From: Candidatus Binatia bacterium
GTDB lineage: Bacteria > Desulfobacterota > Binatia > Bin18
Direction of reading: 5' to 3'
NCBI GenBank assembly: GCA_022820725.1
Contig: JAJEFA010000020.1
Location: 62,001 to 126,000, forward strand
DNA length: 64,000 nucleotides
Shown here: positions 14,131 through 22,565 of the stretch, piece after piece
Numbering within the stretch: the first letter of the stretch is position 1
Layout: every line of letters starts with the position of its first letter
Translations under genes and position numbers: made by a program
The notes under the pieces: model-generated
What the model was told of the DNA's origin: nothing
The model's input: the letters and a program-made list of their open reading frames with translations, nothing else
Databases searched by the model: none

Positions 14131-16992
14131 ATGGAGAATCCATTAGTTGCTGTCCAGCAATTGGGTCAAAGTATCTGGTATGACAATATCCATCGCAGCC
14201 TTATCACTTCCGGCGATCTCCAGGCCATGGTCGATCACGACGGTCTCCTCGGCATGACGTCGAATCCGGCTATTTTTGAGAAGGCGCTGACGGGCAGTTC
14301 CGATTACGATCAGCCCATGCAGGCCCTGGTCGAGCAGGGGGTTGGGTCGGCCATAGACGTGTATGAGCGTCTGGCGATTCAGGACATCCGGATGGCTGCG
14401 GATGTCCTGTTTGAGGTCTATCGGAAAACCGCGGGCAAAGACGGCTATGTCAGCCTCGAAGTCTCCCCCTATCTGGCCCATGACACGCAAGGGACCCTCG
14501 AAGAAGCCCGGCGTCTGTACAAAATGGTCGATCGGGCTAACGTCATGATTAAGGTGCCGGCTACCCAGGCCGGCGTCCCGGCCATCGCTCAGTTGATCGG
14601 TGAGGGGATCAATATCAATGTGACCCTGCTCTTTGCGGTCGAGGCGTATGAAGCGGTTGCCGAGGCATACTTGGATGGCTTGGAGCAGCTCGCTCAAAGG
14701 GGCGGGAACCTGAGTACGGTGGCGAGTGTCGCCAGCTTTTTCATCAGTCGCATCGACACCCTGATCGACGAAAAACTCAGCCAGGCTATTGAGGCTGCGG
14801 ACAGCGCCGAGCAAAAGGCCAAGATCGAGCACCTGCTCGGGAAAGTTGCCATTGCGAACGCAAAAATTGCTTACGCTGCGTATAAAAGCCTGATGGCCAG
14901 TGAACGCTGGAGTGCCCTTGAAGCAAACGGTGCACGACCGCAACGCCTCTTATGGGCCAGTACGAGTACGAAAAATCCGCGCTATTCCAAAACGCTCTAT
15001 GTTGACGAACTGATCGGCCCGGATACCGTCAATACCATACCGGGCGAAACCTTTGCGGCCTTTCGGGATGGAGGTCGAGCCGAGCCAAGGCTGACTACCA
15101 ACTGGGAAGAAAACCTAGAGGACGCACGGACCATCATCCATACCCTGGCCGAGGTCGGAGTGTCTCTGCACGCTGCAACCGACCAACTCCTGGATGAAGG
15201 CGTGCGTAAATTCGTTGAACCGTTCGACACTCTGCTGAGTTCAATTGAGCGCAAGCGCCAAGCCATGCTGGGCGGTGAATTAGCCCAGCAGACGTATAGT
15301 CTGGATGGTGCTTCCGCCCTCATCGAAGCCAGCCTGAAAGACTGGCGGACACAGGGGAAAGTCCGGCGCTTATGGCAGAAGGACCCTACTCTCTGGTCGG
15401 GAGAGGACGAGGACCAATGGCTTGGCTGGCTCGATATTGTGGAGGCGCAGCGAACGAACATCCGCCCCCTCGTTCAGTTCGCCGAAGAGATCAAGGCCGA
15501 CGACTTCCAGCATATTCTCCTGCTTGGCATGGGCGGGTCGAGCTTATGCCCGGAGGTCTTGAAACGCACCTTTGGCGCGACCGACGACCACCCTGAACTC
15601 CTCGTCCTCGACTCGACCGTGCCAGCTCAGGTCTTAGCGTGTACGCAAAGGATCGATCTCCGAAAGACGCTGTTTATCGTCTCTTCAAAGTCGGGTGGGA
15701 CGACCGAACCGAATACCTTTACGCAGTATTTCTTTGACCAGGTCGCCCAGGCTCTTGGTGCGGACAAAGCCGGCTCGCGGTTTATCGCCATTACGGACCC
15801 CGCCAGCTCGCTCCAACAGCTTGCCGAACAGCGTCGGTTCCGCTCCATCTTTCCGGGAGTGCCAAGTATTGGTGGTCGGTATTCTGCCCTGTCGAATTTT
15901 GGCATGGTCCCGGCTGCCCTGATGGGTATCGATGTCCAACGTTTCCTGGACCGCTCCGCCCTGATGGTTCAGGCCTGCTCGGCGAGTGTGCCGCCCGAGG
16001 TTAATCCCGGTGTCACGCTGGGAACGATTATGGGCACCCTGGCGCAACACGGTCGAGACAAGGTGACGCTCGTGACCTCGCCGGCTATCGACGCCTTAAG
16101 CACGTGGCTGGAGCAACTCATTGCCGAGTCGACCGGCAAGGAGGGGCACGGGCTTATTCCGATTGACGCAGAACCCTTGGGCCCACCCGAGGTCTATGGG
16201 CAGGATCGGCTCTTTATCTACATTCGACTCAACAGCGCGCCTGCGGCCGAACAGGATGCAGCCATGGACGCGCTCGAAAGAGCCGGCCAGCCGGTTGTGC
16301 GTATCAGCCTTGAAAATACGCTCAGCCTTGGTCAGGAATTTTTCCGTTGGGAAGTGGCGACGGCCGTGGCCAGCGCCATGCTCGGGGTTCACGCCTTTAA
16401 CCAGCCCGACGTGGAAGCCAGTAAAAGAGCCACCCGACAGCTGACCGCGTCGTTTGAAGAGACTGGCCAGGTGCCGGAGGAGACGCCGTTTTTAGAAGAC
16501 CGGGGCCTGCGCTTCTTCACGGATTCAGAAAACGCCAAAGCGCTCCAGGCGGCGACCGGCCAGGACGCGGTGGCGTTACTTAGTGCGCATCTCGGACTGC
16601 TTCAGATAGGCGATTATTTTGCCATCAACGCCTATGTTGAAATGAATGAGGAAACCTGCGCCGCGTTGCAAGCCCTGCGTCACACCGTACGGGACGCGAA
16701 GAAAGTGGCCACTACCCTCGGTTTTGGTCCGCGCTTCCTGCACTCCACCGGCCAACTGCATAAGGGCGGCCCCAACTCCGGTGTGTTTCTACAGATTACG
16801 TCAGACGACGCCAAGGATCTGGACATTCCCGGCCAGCGCTACAGTTTTGGCACGCTGAAAGCCTTCCAGGCCCAGGGAGACTTTGCGGTGCTGGCCGAAC
16901 GGGGACGGCGCGCGCTACGCGTACATCTCGGATCGGACGTACCGGCCGGCTTGCAAACCTTGTGCGAGACAATCACCCAGGCTCTGGCCTAG
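14131..16992 (+). CDS. Bifunctional transaldolase / glucose-6-phosphate isomerase
   Basis: A 953-residue fusion. The first ~370 residues are transaldolase: LGQSIWYDNIHRSLITSG, then GMTSNPAIFEKAL, and the Schiff-base lysine in ANVMIKVPAT. The second part is phosphoglucose isomerase: HILLLGMGGSSLCPEVLKRT near residue 460, LFIVSSKSGGTTEPNTF near 510, and GHGLIPIDAEPLG near 670. The fusion joins the non-oxidative pentose phosphate pathway to glycolysis; such Tal-Pgi fusions are known in several bacterial phyla. The next gene, rpiA, belongs to the same pathway and starts about 30 nt after this stop. The C-terminal third (HKGGPNSGVFLQIT) is also typical. Confidence 0.93.
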   Translation: MENPLVAVQQLGQSIWYDNIHRSLITSGDLQAMVDHDGLLGMTSNPAIFEKALTGSSDYDQPMQALVEQGVGSAIDVYERLAIQDIRMAADVLFEVYRKTAGKDGYVSLEVSPYLAHDTQGTLEEARRLYKMVDRANVMIKVPATQAGVPAIAQLIGEGININVTLLFAVEAYEAVAEAYLDGLEQLAQRGGNLSTVASVASFFISRIDTLIDEKLSQAIEAADSAEQKAKIEHLLGKVAIANAKIAYAAYKSLMASERWSALEANGARPQRLLWASTSTKNPRYSKTLYVDELIGPDTVNTIPGETFAAFRDGGRAEPRLTTNWEENLEDARTIIHTLAEVGVSLHAATDQLLDEGVRKFVEPFDTLLSSIERKRQAMLGGELAQQTYSLDGASALIEASLKDWRTQGKVRRLWQKDPTLWSGEDEDQWLGWLDIVEAQRTNIRPLVQFAEEIKADDFQHILLLGMGGSSLCPEVLKRTFGATDDHPELLVLDSTVPAQVLACTQRIDLRKTLFIVSSKSGGTTEPNTFTQYFFDQVAQALGADKAGSRFIAITDPASSLQQLAEQRRFRSIFPGVPSIGGRYSALSNFGMVPAALMGIDVQRFLDRSALMVQACSASVPPEVNPGVTLGTIMGTLAQHGRDKVTLVTSPAIDALSTWLEQLIAESTGKEGHGLIPIDAEPLGPPEVYGQDRLFIYIRLNSAPAAEQDAAMDALERAGQPVVRISLENTLSLGQEFFRWEVATAVASAMLGVHAFNQPDVEASKRATRQLTASFEETGQVPEETPFLEDRGLRFFTDSENAKALQAATGQDAVALLSAHLGLLQIGDYFAINAYVEMNEETCAALQALRHTVRDAKKVATTLGFGPRFLHSTGQLHKGGPNSGVFLQITSDDAKDLDIPGQRYSFGTLKAFQAQGDFAVLAERGRRALRVHLGSDVPAGLQTLCETITQALA

Positions 16993-17021
16993 ATGTCTCT
17001 CCTGATACAGCGGAGCAAGGT

Positions 17022-17684
17022 ATGACCATCGCTGAACGTGCGCTCGAATTTGTGAAAGATGGAGATGTTGTCGGCCTGGGCACGGGCCGGGCCGCGAGCG
17101 CCTTCGTGCGTGCGCTTGGCGCTCGGGTACAGGCTGGCTTACGTATCCGTGGGATCCCGACATCCCACGGAACGAGGGCTCTCGCCCAGGAGCTTAGCAT
17201 TCCCCTTACAACTTTTGACGCAGTCGAGAGTATTGATATTGCCGTCGATGGTGCGGATGAGGTTGATCCCGACCTGAACCTCATCAAAGGCTACGGCGGT
17301 GCTCTGGTCCGCGAAAAGATCGTAGCTGCCGCGGCCCGAAAATTCATCGTTCTGGTGGGTACTGAAAAGCTGGTGTCCGTGCTCGGAGAGCGCGGCCGGC
17401 TGCCGGTTGAAGTCGTGCCGTTCGGGGTAGCGACGTGCTGTCGCCACCTCCGGGCGTTATCCTGCGACCCAATACCTCGCCAGACTGACTTTGGAGTGTT
17501 CCTCTCTGATAACGGTAACGCTATTATTGACTGTGCGATCAGTACGATTACAGCTCTCGCCCAATTTGAACAAGACATCCTCTCGATTCCCGGCGTTGTT
17601 GACACGGGGCTGTTTGTGGGGATGGCTCCTACCGTTCTCGTTCAGGACGGGGAGAACGTCAGAGTTCTCCAGTCAAGCGGATAA
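17022..17684 (+). CDS. rpiA: Ribose-5-phosphate isomerase A
   Basis: A 220-residue enzyme that interconverts ribose 5-phosphate and ribulose 5-phosphate. Motifs are VGLGTGRAASAFVRAL (phosphate loop, about residues 18-33), DIAVDGADEVDPDLNLIKGYGGAL (active-site Asp and Lys) and LPVEVVPFG. The ATG at 17022 is preferred over an upstream frame start inside tal-pgi; GGAGCAAGGT lies before it. It follows the tal-pgi fusion, which makes a short pentose-phosphate unit. Confidence 0.93.
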   Translation: MTIAERALEFVKDGDVVGLGTGRAASAFVRALGARVQAGLRIRGIPTSHGTRALAQELSIPLTTFDAVESIDIAVDGADEVDPDLNLIKGYGGALVREKIVAAAARKFIVLVGTEKLVSVLGERGRLPVEVVPFGVATCCRHLRALSCDPIPRQTDFGVFLSDNGNAIIDCAISTITALAQFEQDILSIPGVVDTGLFVGMAPTVLVQDGENVRVLQSSG

Positions 17685-17695
17685 TCCGGACGCCT

Positions 17696-18331
17696 ATGGA
17701 TCCCGAACAGCTCCTTCAGTTCTGGTTCGCCGACGCGGCTTCAGACGCGCGCAAGGCTGAAGAGCGTTATCCTTTTTGGTTTCAGGCTACGCCCGAAACC
17801 GACGCTGTCATCCGAACCCGCTTTTCCGATCTCGTCAGGCAAGCCCAGTCCGGTGGGTTGGCGTCCTGGGAATCTCGCCCCCGCGGGTGGCTGGCGCTGA
17901 TTATCGCCCTCGACCAACTGCCGCGGAATCTCTATCGCGGCACGGCCGCAGCCTTTGCAGCTGACCCGTTGGCGCAACACGTCGCCAGGCGCGGCTTTGA
18001 GTGCTCCTTTTATTCTTCTTTGAGGGTGCTGGAGCAGTTGTTTTGTTTGATGCCGTTCCAGCACGCCGAGGATCTGGCCCTCCAGGAGGAAGCGGTGCAT
18101 CAAGGAGATGTCGTGCTGGCGACTGCTCCTCAGGAGTGGACAGCACTGATCGAGGATTTTCAAGGCTCGGCCCGAAAGCATCTGTCTATTATTCAGCGCT
18201 TCGGTCGCTTCCCGCACCGGAACGTCTTGCTCGGACGAATGTCCACGCCGGAAGAGCAGGCGTTTCTGGACTCCGGCAGCGGATCGTTCGGACAGGCCCC
18301 AAAAGAGGTAAGCACTATTCAAGGAGGATAA
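17696..18331 (+). CDS. DUF924 family protein
   Basis: A 211-residue soluble helical protein of the DUF924 family. Characteristic segments are LLQFWFADAASDARK at the start, RGWLALIIALDQLPRNLYRG (residues about 62-81) with the invariant DQLPRN, and FYSSLRVLEQLFCLMPFQHA. RFGRFPHRN is the usual late motif. The function of the family is unknown. It lies 11 nt after rpiA and its stop is followed immediately by the DUF1330 gene. Confidence 0.88.
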   Translation: MDPEQLLQFWFADAASDARKAEERYPFWFQATPETDAVIRTRFSDLVRQAQSGGLASWESRPRGWLALIIALDQLPRNLYRGTAAAFAADPLAQHVARRGFECSFYSSLRVLEQLFCLMPFQHAEDLALQEEAVHQGDVVLATAPQEWTALIEDFQGSARKHLSIIQRFGRFPHRNVLLGRMSTPEEQAFLDSGSGSFGQAPKEVSTIQGG

Positions 18332-18333
18332 CG

Positions 18334-18639
18334 ATGTCAGCCTATTTTATTTTGACCCAGACGATTACGGATCCAGAGCGATACCAGAAAGAGTACATCC
18401 CCGGAGTACTGCCTTTTCTGGCCAAGTATAAGGCCGAAGTCGTGGTGGCCGACTTTAACGCAAAACCGCTCCAGGGTGAGCCCGCTCAAGGGGTAGTGGT
18501 GCTCAAATTCCCCTCCGAGCAGGCAATCCAGGAATTCATGGATGACCCGGAGTACAAGCCGGTCAAAGATATCCGTCTGGCAATTACGACAAACGCCAGC
18601 GCCGTGATGGCGCCGGCATTCAAACCGCCCCAGGGTTAA
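18334..18639 (+). CDS. DUF1330 family protein
   Basis: A 101-residue ferredoxin-like alpha/beta barrel protein. MSAYFILTQTITDPERYQ and LPFLAKYKAEVVVAD are typical DUF1330 starts; VVLKFPSEQAIQEFMDDPEY is the conserved second half. Members are dimeric; function is unknown. The ATG is preceded by AAGGAGG at good spacing, inside the end of the DUF924 gene, so translation is coupled. Confidence 0.88.
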   Translation: MSAYFILTQTITDPERYQKEYIPGVLPFLAKYKAEVVVADFNAKPLQGEPAQGVVVLKFPSEQAIQEFMDDPEYKPVKDIRLAITTNASAVMAPAFKPPQG

Positions 18640-18660
18640 GGAAGCCGGCGGGGAGGACAC

Positions 18661-19527
18661 TTATAAATTAAGAATATCCCGGTCTATTGCAGCCCGCACA
18701 TGGCACGGAGAGCCTGCCACTTCTGAAATGCGCAAGTCGGCGGCTACACTGGCCAGCATAGCGGCTTCGGTTGGGTTGACCCCGGCGCGGTCCACTAAGA
18801 GATGAGACAGGTCTTCCAGGGCCTGACGTGCGGCGACCTCCATGGTCTCCCCGTCGCCCATGGTGAGGACTTCATCTCGCGTGATCACCAGCGGTCGCTG
18901 TACCGGAAACTCGTGGGCGACGCGACAGCGCAGCGTCACTTCCGCTGCAATCTCAACCGCCGACGCCGTAGCCTCGCCATCGCCCATCCGGGCATGCACA
19001 TCTTCGATGGTCAGCATGCCGCCCTCGACATTCACCGGCAAGAACACGGTGGAACCGACGCCAAGCTGGCTGTTGCTGAGTTGGCCGCCAAAAGCACCAA
19101 CCGCGTTGCTCGGACGAGCCTCGTCGGCAGGAGCAAGACCAATCTTGCTGATATTCGGAATAAACGGCAGGCTGATCGTGTCGCTGTAGCGAATACGATT
19201 GCCCTCAATCGGCACGACCTTTTTACAAAACTCGACCTGGTCCTTGAGTAATCCGTAGCCCGGAATTGCCACCACATAGCCGAAGCCCAATGCAGGCCGG
19301 ATATCCAGGACCTCGATGGCCAGGGTGTGGCCGGGCTGGGCGCCTTCGATCCAGACGGGTCCGGTCATCACCGACAACTGCTCCATGGGCCACCGACCAC
19401 CGTCGTTCCAATCCCGGAAACGATCGTTGGTTTCCATGACAAACACTTCCCCCGGCTGGACGCGGGCCGCGGGCGGATGGGCCGCGTCAAAGGTGCGGAC
19501 AATATGCTCTTTGCTAATAGTTTGCAT
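18661..19527 (-). CDS. Acetamidase/formamidase family protein
   Basis: A 288-residue member of the acetamidase/formamidase family, which hydrolyses short amides to ammonia and the acid. Visible motifs are EVFVMETNDRF, GPVWIEGAQPGHTLAIEVLD, GGQLSNSQLGVGSTVFLPV and EDVHARMGDGEATASAVE. The MGDGE motif and preceding His are conserved in the family. It is the last gene of a minus-strand run that includes a hydantoinase and a carbamoylase-like enzyme; its start is 14 nt after the DUF3817 stop. Release of ammonia from a primary amide product fits that context (inference). Confidence 0.88.
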   Translation of the reverse strand: MQTISKEHIVRTFDAAHPPAARVQPGEVFVMETNDRFRDWNDGGRWPMEQLSVMTGPVWIEGAQPGHTLAIEVLDIRPALGFGYVVAIPGYGLLKDQVEFCKKVVPIEGNRIRYSDTISLPFIPNISKIGLAPADEARPSNAVGAFGGQLSNSQLGVGSTVFLPVNVEGGMLTIEDVHARMGDGEATASAVEIAAEVTLRCRVAHEFPVQRPLVITRDEVLTMGDGETMEVAARQALEDLSHLLVDRAGVNPTEAAMLASVAADLRISEVAGSPCHVRAAIDRDILNL

Positions 19528-19541
19528 AGCTCTCTCCTTTC

Positions 19542-19859
19542 CTAGGCCGGTGTTTTTCTTCTTAGTGCTTCATCTTCTCTGCGTAAGCCTCTATCAATCA
19601 CAAAGGGTCCAAAAGGCAACAGCGCGGCAACGAGAATCCGGCCGGCTTTTTTCAGGTCCCAGCCGGCCGCGTCTTTTGCGTTGAGTAATACGCCGCAAAA
19701 CCAGAGAAACAGGAGGCCGTGAATCAGACCGACAATTCGCACCGCCAGCGGCTGTCCCCATACATATTTCAGCGGCATGGCAATGCCGAGGAGAATGAGA
19801 AAAGAAATACCTTCTGCAATGCCGACCAAGCGCAGTCGTCCGATGGGGGTATGAGTCAT
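19542..19859 (-). CDS. DUF3817 integral membrane protein
   Basis: A 105-residue protein with three hydrophobic segments: about residues 10-30 (LVGIAEGISFLILLGIAMPL), 40-60 (IVGLIHGLLFLWFCGVLL) and 75-92 (ILVAALLPFGPFVID). The pattern GxAEGxSFLxLLxIAMPLKY and GLIHGxLF is that of the DUF3817 (YdzA-like) family. No function is known. It lies inside the minus-strand amide-hydrolysis run, 35 nt after the oxygenase and 14 nt before the acetamidase. Confidence 0.85.
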   Translation of the reverse strand: MTHTPIGRLRLVGIAEGISFLILLGIAMPLKYVWGQPLAVRIVGLIHGLLFLWFCGVLLNAKDAAGWDLKKAGRILVAALLPFGPFVIDRGLRREDEALRRKTPA

Positions 19860-19894
19860 GGTGGTAGATGAAGTCTGTTCCTTTTCTGAGAAAT

Positions 19895-20920
19895 CTATGA
19901 CGACTCCGGCCTATCGTAGCTGCGCTCTCCCAGCGCAAAATTCTCTGCCATAAACCACCGGAGGTAATCGACACAGGCGATGGGCGGCTCTTGGGGTGGA
20001 TTGTCCGGGCCGCAGCAGGTCGGCAGACAATCAATGATCGTGTCCGCGGTAGGCTGCACAAAGAGGGGGATCGAATAGCGGTCCTCCCCCGAGGTGTTAA
20101 TAACACGGTGCGGTGTGGAACGGACCCGCCCGTTGGACCAGCGGGTTAACAGGTCACCCGAGTTGACCACAAAGGCATCTGGGATGAGCGGCATCTTCAG
20201 CCACTGCCCGGACGGCGACAGAATTTCCAAGCCGAGCTGATCCGATGTTGCCAGCAGGGTCATGAACGATCCGTCCGTATGCGGACCGACGTGAAACTCG
20301 TCGTCATCCAGCCTATCCGGCGGCATATACGAAACCCGCAGGGCGTTGAGGGCTTTATATTTACGAAACTTCTGCGTAAAGAAGTCGCGCTCAAGCCCGA
20401 GTGCCAAGGCATATAAGGGCATCATCTGAATCGCCAGATCCTCCGTGGCTTCAAAAAAGTCCTGAACCGCCTGCCGGAACAGCGGCATATGGTTCGGCCA
20501 TGAATTCTGCCGCGTTTCCGAGCCCGGCCCCCAATCGCGTTGCAGAATCAGGACTTCACACACATCGGGTTTTTTCGTGCCGGTGTAATACGGCGAGGTT
20601 TTGAGCAACTCGCCCCGCCTGGGTACATAGCCGACCCCATAGGCGTCCATCTTGAGCGGCAGCTTCCGCTCAAGCGGCAGGCGGTAGAACGCCGCGGTCT
20701 GCTCAAGCAGGCGGTCGCGCAGCGTTCTGGCAACACCGTGGTTCAGAATATAGAAGAAACCAATCTGCTCGAGCGCGGAGCGCAGTTCTGCCGCGGTCTT
20801 TTCGGCCGCCCCGTCCTGTCCCGCGAGAAACGGGCCCAAATCAAGGATCGGGATTTCTTCGTCCGACACGCTACAGCGCGCTCGACGTTCAGATGCGTCG
20901 TGCTCGGCTTTCATCGTCAT
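19895..20920 (-). CDS. Isopenicillin N synthase-like 2-oxoglutarate/Fe(II) oxygenase
   Basis: A 341-residue oxygenase. The N-terminal domain (IPILDLGPFLAGQ, then IGFFYILNHGV) is the DIOX_N domain. The iron ligands are in VGPHTDGSFMTLLA (HxD) and STPHRVINT; RYSIPLFVQP supplies the Arg for the 2-oxo acid. In bacteria these enzymes hydroxylate or oxidise varied small molecules; true isopenicillin synthesis is unlikely. The ATG at 20920 (or 20914) is preferred over an upstream start at 21046 that would overlap the previous gene. It lies 38 nt after the carbamoylase-like gene and 35 nt before the DUF3817 gene. Confidence 0.85.
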   Translation of the reverse strand: MTMKAEHDASERRARCSVSDEEIPILDLGPFLAGQDGAAEKTAAELRSALEQIGFFYILNHGVARTLRDRLLEQTAAFYRLPLERKLPLKMDAYGVGYVPRRGELLKTSPYYTGTKKPDVCEVLILQRDWGPGSETRQNSWPNHMPLFRQAVQDFFEATEDLAIQMMPLYALALGLERDFFTQKFRKYKALNALRVSYMPPDRLDDDEFHVGPHTDGSFMTLLATSDQLGLEILSPSGQWLKMPLIPDAFVVNSGDLLTRWSNGRVRSTPHRVINTSGEDRYSIPLFVQPTADTIIDCLPTCCGPDNPPQEPPIACVDYLRWFMAENFALGERSYDRPESS

Positions 20921-20958
20921 TTTTTCCACAGTCTTACGCGCAGTCGCGAATGCTGCTC

Positions 20959-21867
20959 TCACTTTCCCGCTGACACTGCGGGTGTACCGTCCTCGTCTGA
21001 GAGGGACTGGTACAGCTCCGGCCGACGGTCGGGCATGAAATCCCACTTGGCTTTGAGTTGGGTAATCGCGTCCAGGTCGATGGTTGTGACGACCAGTTCA
21101 TCCCCGTCGGTCTGGGCCTTGGCTAATACCTTCCCCTCGGGCGAGATGACCTCGCTGCCCCCGATATACTCGACGCCATCTTCAACACCGGCTTTTCCGG
21201 CTGCAACAATAAAGAGTTGGTTCTCTATGGCTGCGGCGCGCAGGAGAATTTCGGCGGTTTCATGCCCTTCTTCTCGGGGGCGGCCAAACGTAGGTGTATT
21301 ATAGGGAATACAGATCAGCTCGGCGCCTTCGAGTGCGAGTGCCCGGTAGGCCTCCGAGAAGCGCCGATCATAGCAGATGAGCATGCCCAGCCTGGCTGAC
21401 TCGCCGGTCCGCAGCGCCGTCACCGGAAAGCCCAGATTCCCCTCGGTAAAATAGCGCTTTTCAAAAATATCGAGGCCCTCCCACCGTGGCTCGACCACAC
21501 CGGGAATATGAGCCTTTCGGTATTTCTGGATAATGGCTCCGGTCGGATCAATGAGAACCGCGGTATTATAGACTTGACCGTTTTCGCGCTCCACAAAGGG
21601 AAAGACCCAGTGCAGTCCAGCCTGACACGCGGCCTCAAAAAGCGGCTGGGTCAGCGGCGAAGGCAGGCCGTCTTCAGGGAAATCCTGCCAGTCTTCGCGT
21701 ACCCGTGTGGCAAAATACGGGGTCAGGGAAAGCTCGGAAAAGGTTAGTAATTCGACGTCTCGCCGTCCGGCTTCCTGAATCAGCGCGACCATGCGTTGGA
21801 CGGTCTGGGCCTTGGTGTCGGAACTCGGCCCAAGCTGGGCGGCCGCTACAGTGAAAGAACGTGTCAT
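20959..21867 (-). CDS. Carbon-nitrogen hydrolase, N-carbamoyl-D-amino acid hydrolase-like
   Basis: A 302-residue nitrilase-superfamily enzyme. The catalytic triad is intact: Glu in LLTFSELSLTPYF, Lys in IQKYRKAHIPG and Cys in RLGMLICYDRRFSEAYRAL. The pattern is close to N-carbamoyl-D-amino acid amidohydrolases, which release CO2, ammonia and the amino acid. The ATG at 21867 starts MTRSFTVAAAQLGP; an earlier Met at 21915 adds a tail foreign to the family. The adjacent hydantoinase makes N-carbamoyl amino acids, so the two could form a two-step hydantoin pathway (inference). Confidence 0.88.
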   Translation of the reverse strand: MTRSFTVAAAQLGPSSDTKAQTVQRMVALIQEAGRRDVELLTFSELSLTPYFATRVREDWQDFPEDGLPSPLTQPLFEAACQAGLHWVFPFVERENGQVYNTAVLIDPTGAIIQKYRKAHIPGVVEPRWEGLDIFEKRYFTEGNLGFPVTALRTGESARLGMLICYDRRFSEAYRALALEGAELICIPYNTPTFGRPREEGHETAEILLRAAAIENQLFIVAAGKAGVEDGVEYIGGSEVISPEGKVLAKAQTDGDELVVTTIDLDAITQLKAKWDFMPDRRPELYQSLSDEDGTPAVSAGK

Positions 21868-21939
21868 GCTGTAAAGAGTAAACGTGTCCAGCCCTTCATG
21901 TCTAGTGGAAGACACATTTACTCTTTGTCTCCTTGCGCG

Positions 21940-22542
21940 TCACTCTACATAGCCCATAGGTGCCTTTGAGAAGTCCCAGGCTTGGATTTTTTGAGGCCGA
22001 ATCTTTGTGATGACGCGGCCTTCGTTGTCCTTAAAGAGCTGGCTGTCCCGTCCCTCGGGCCGAGCGAAGAGCTCGCCAAACTCCTCGTGACTAAAGCCGA
22101 GCGCCCCATCGTGTGCGGAGAGGCTATAGCGTCTGGCAAGCAGGGTCAGCAGGTGTTCCGGGGTATGCTCACCCTGCCACGGACCGGCCTCGATCTGCAC
22201 GGTTTTCCCTGAGCCAACCGCCACCATTTCCGCCTTGCCTTTGATCACCACCGCCTTGGCCAGATTGGTCCGCATACCCATAAGTGGGCGGTCATCCATA
22301 TCAATGGCGGCCGAGCAGCGTGGGTCGCGGTTGAGGTGTTTGAAGGCGAGTCGATTCCGGGTCAGGGCGAGATAGAGACACTGGCCGTCCCAGTAGTACC
22401 ACAGCGGAGTCACGTGCGGATATCCGTCCCGCGCCAGCGTTGCCAGGCGCACAACCCAACGCCCGGACAGAAAATCGTCAATCTCCTCCTGGGTCATGGC
22501 CACTTCGGGATGCCAGGCCAACACCCCGCCCACTTTTTTCAT
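21940..22542 (-). CDS. Pyridoxamine 5'-phosphate oxidase-like FMN/F420-binding protein
   Basis: A 200-residue split-barrel protein. MTQEEIDDFLSGRWVVRLAT followed by DGYPHVTPLWYYWDGQCLYL is the PNPOx-like flavin or deazaflavin-binding core. The family contains FMN and F420 oxidoreductases and haem-binding members. The ATG at 22542 has GGAGGTCTAT before it; an upstream Met at 22617 is not supported. It lies 23 nt after the hydantoinase gene and is co-directional with the carbamoylase-like gene. An F420 role would match the several LLM oxidoreductases nearby, but this cannot be proved from sequence. Confidence 0.8.
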   Translation of the reverse strand: MKKVGGVLAWHPEVAMTQEEIDDFLSGRWVVRLATLARDGYPHVTPLWYYWDGQCLYLALTRNRLAFKHLNRDPRCSAAIDMDDRPLMGMRTNLAKAVVIKGKAEMVAVGSGKTVQIEAGPWQGEHTPEHLLTLLARRYSLSAHDGALGFSHEEFGELFARPEGRDSQLFKDNEGRVITKIRPQKIQAWDFSKAPMGYVE

Positions 22543-22565
22543 ATAGACCTCCAGACCTTCATGGC

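Noticed and set aside
19895..20920. Beta-lactam biosynthesis suggested by the isopenicillin N synthase-like gene.
   Set aside because: No ACV synthetase or other beta-lactam gene is nearby; the family is broad and the neighbours are amide hydrolases.
20959..21867. Second nitrilase checked for a missing Cys.
   Set aside because: Its Glu, Lys and Cys are all present (LICYDRRF), so it is an ordinary active-type enzyme.
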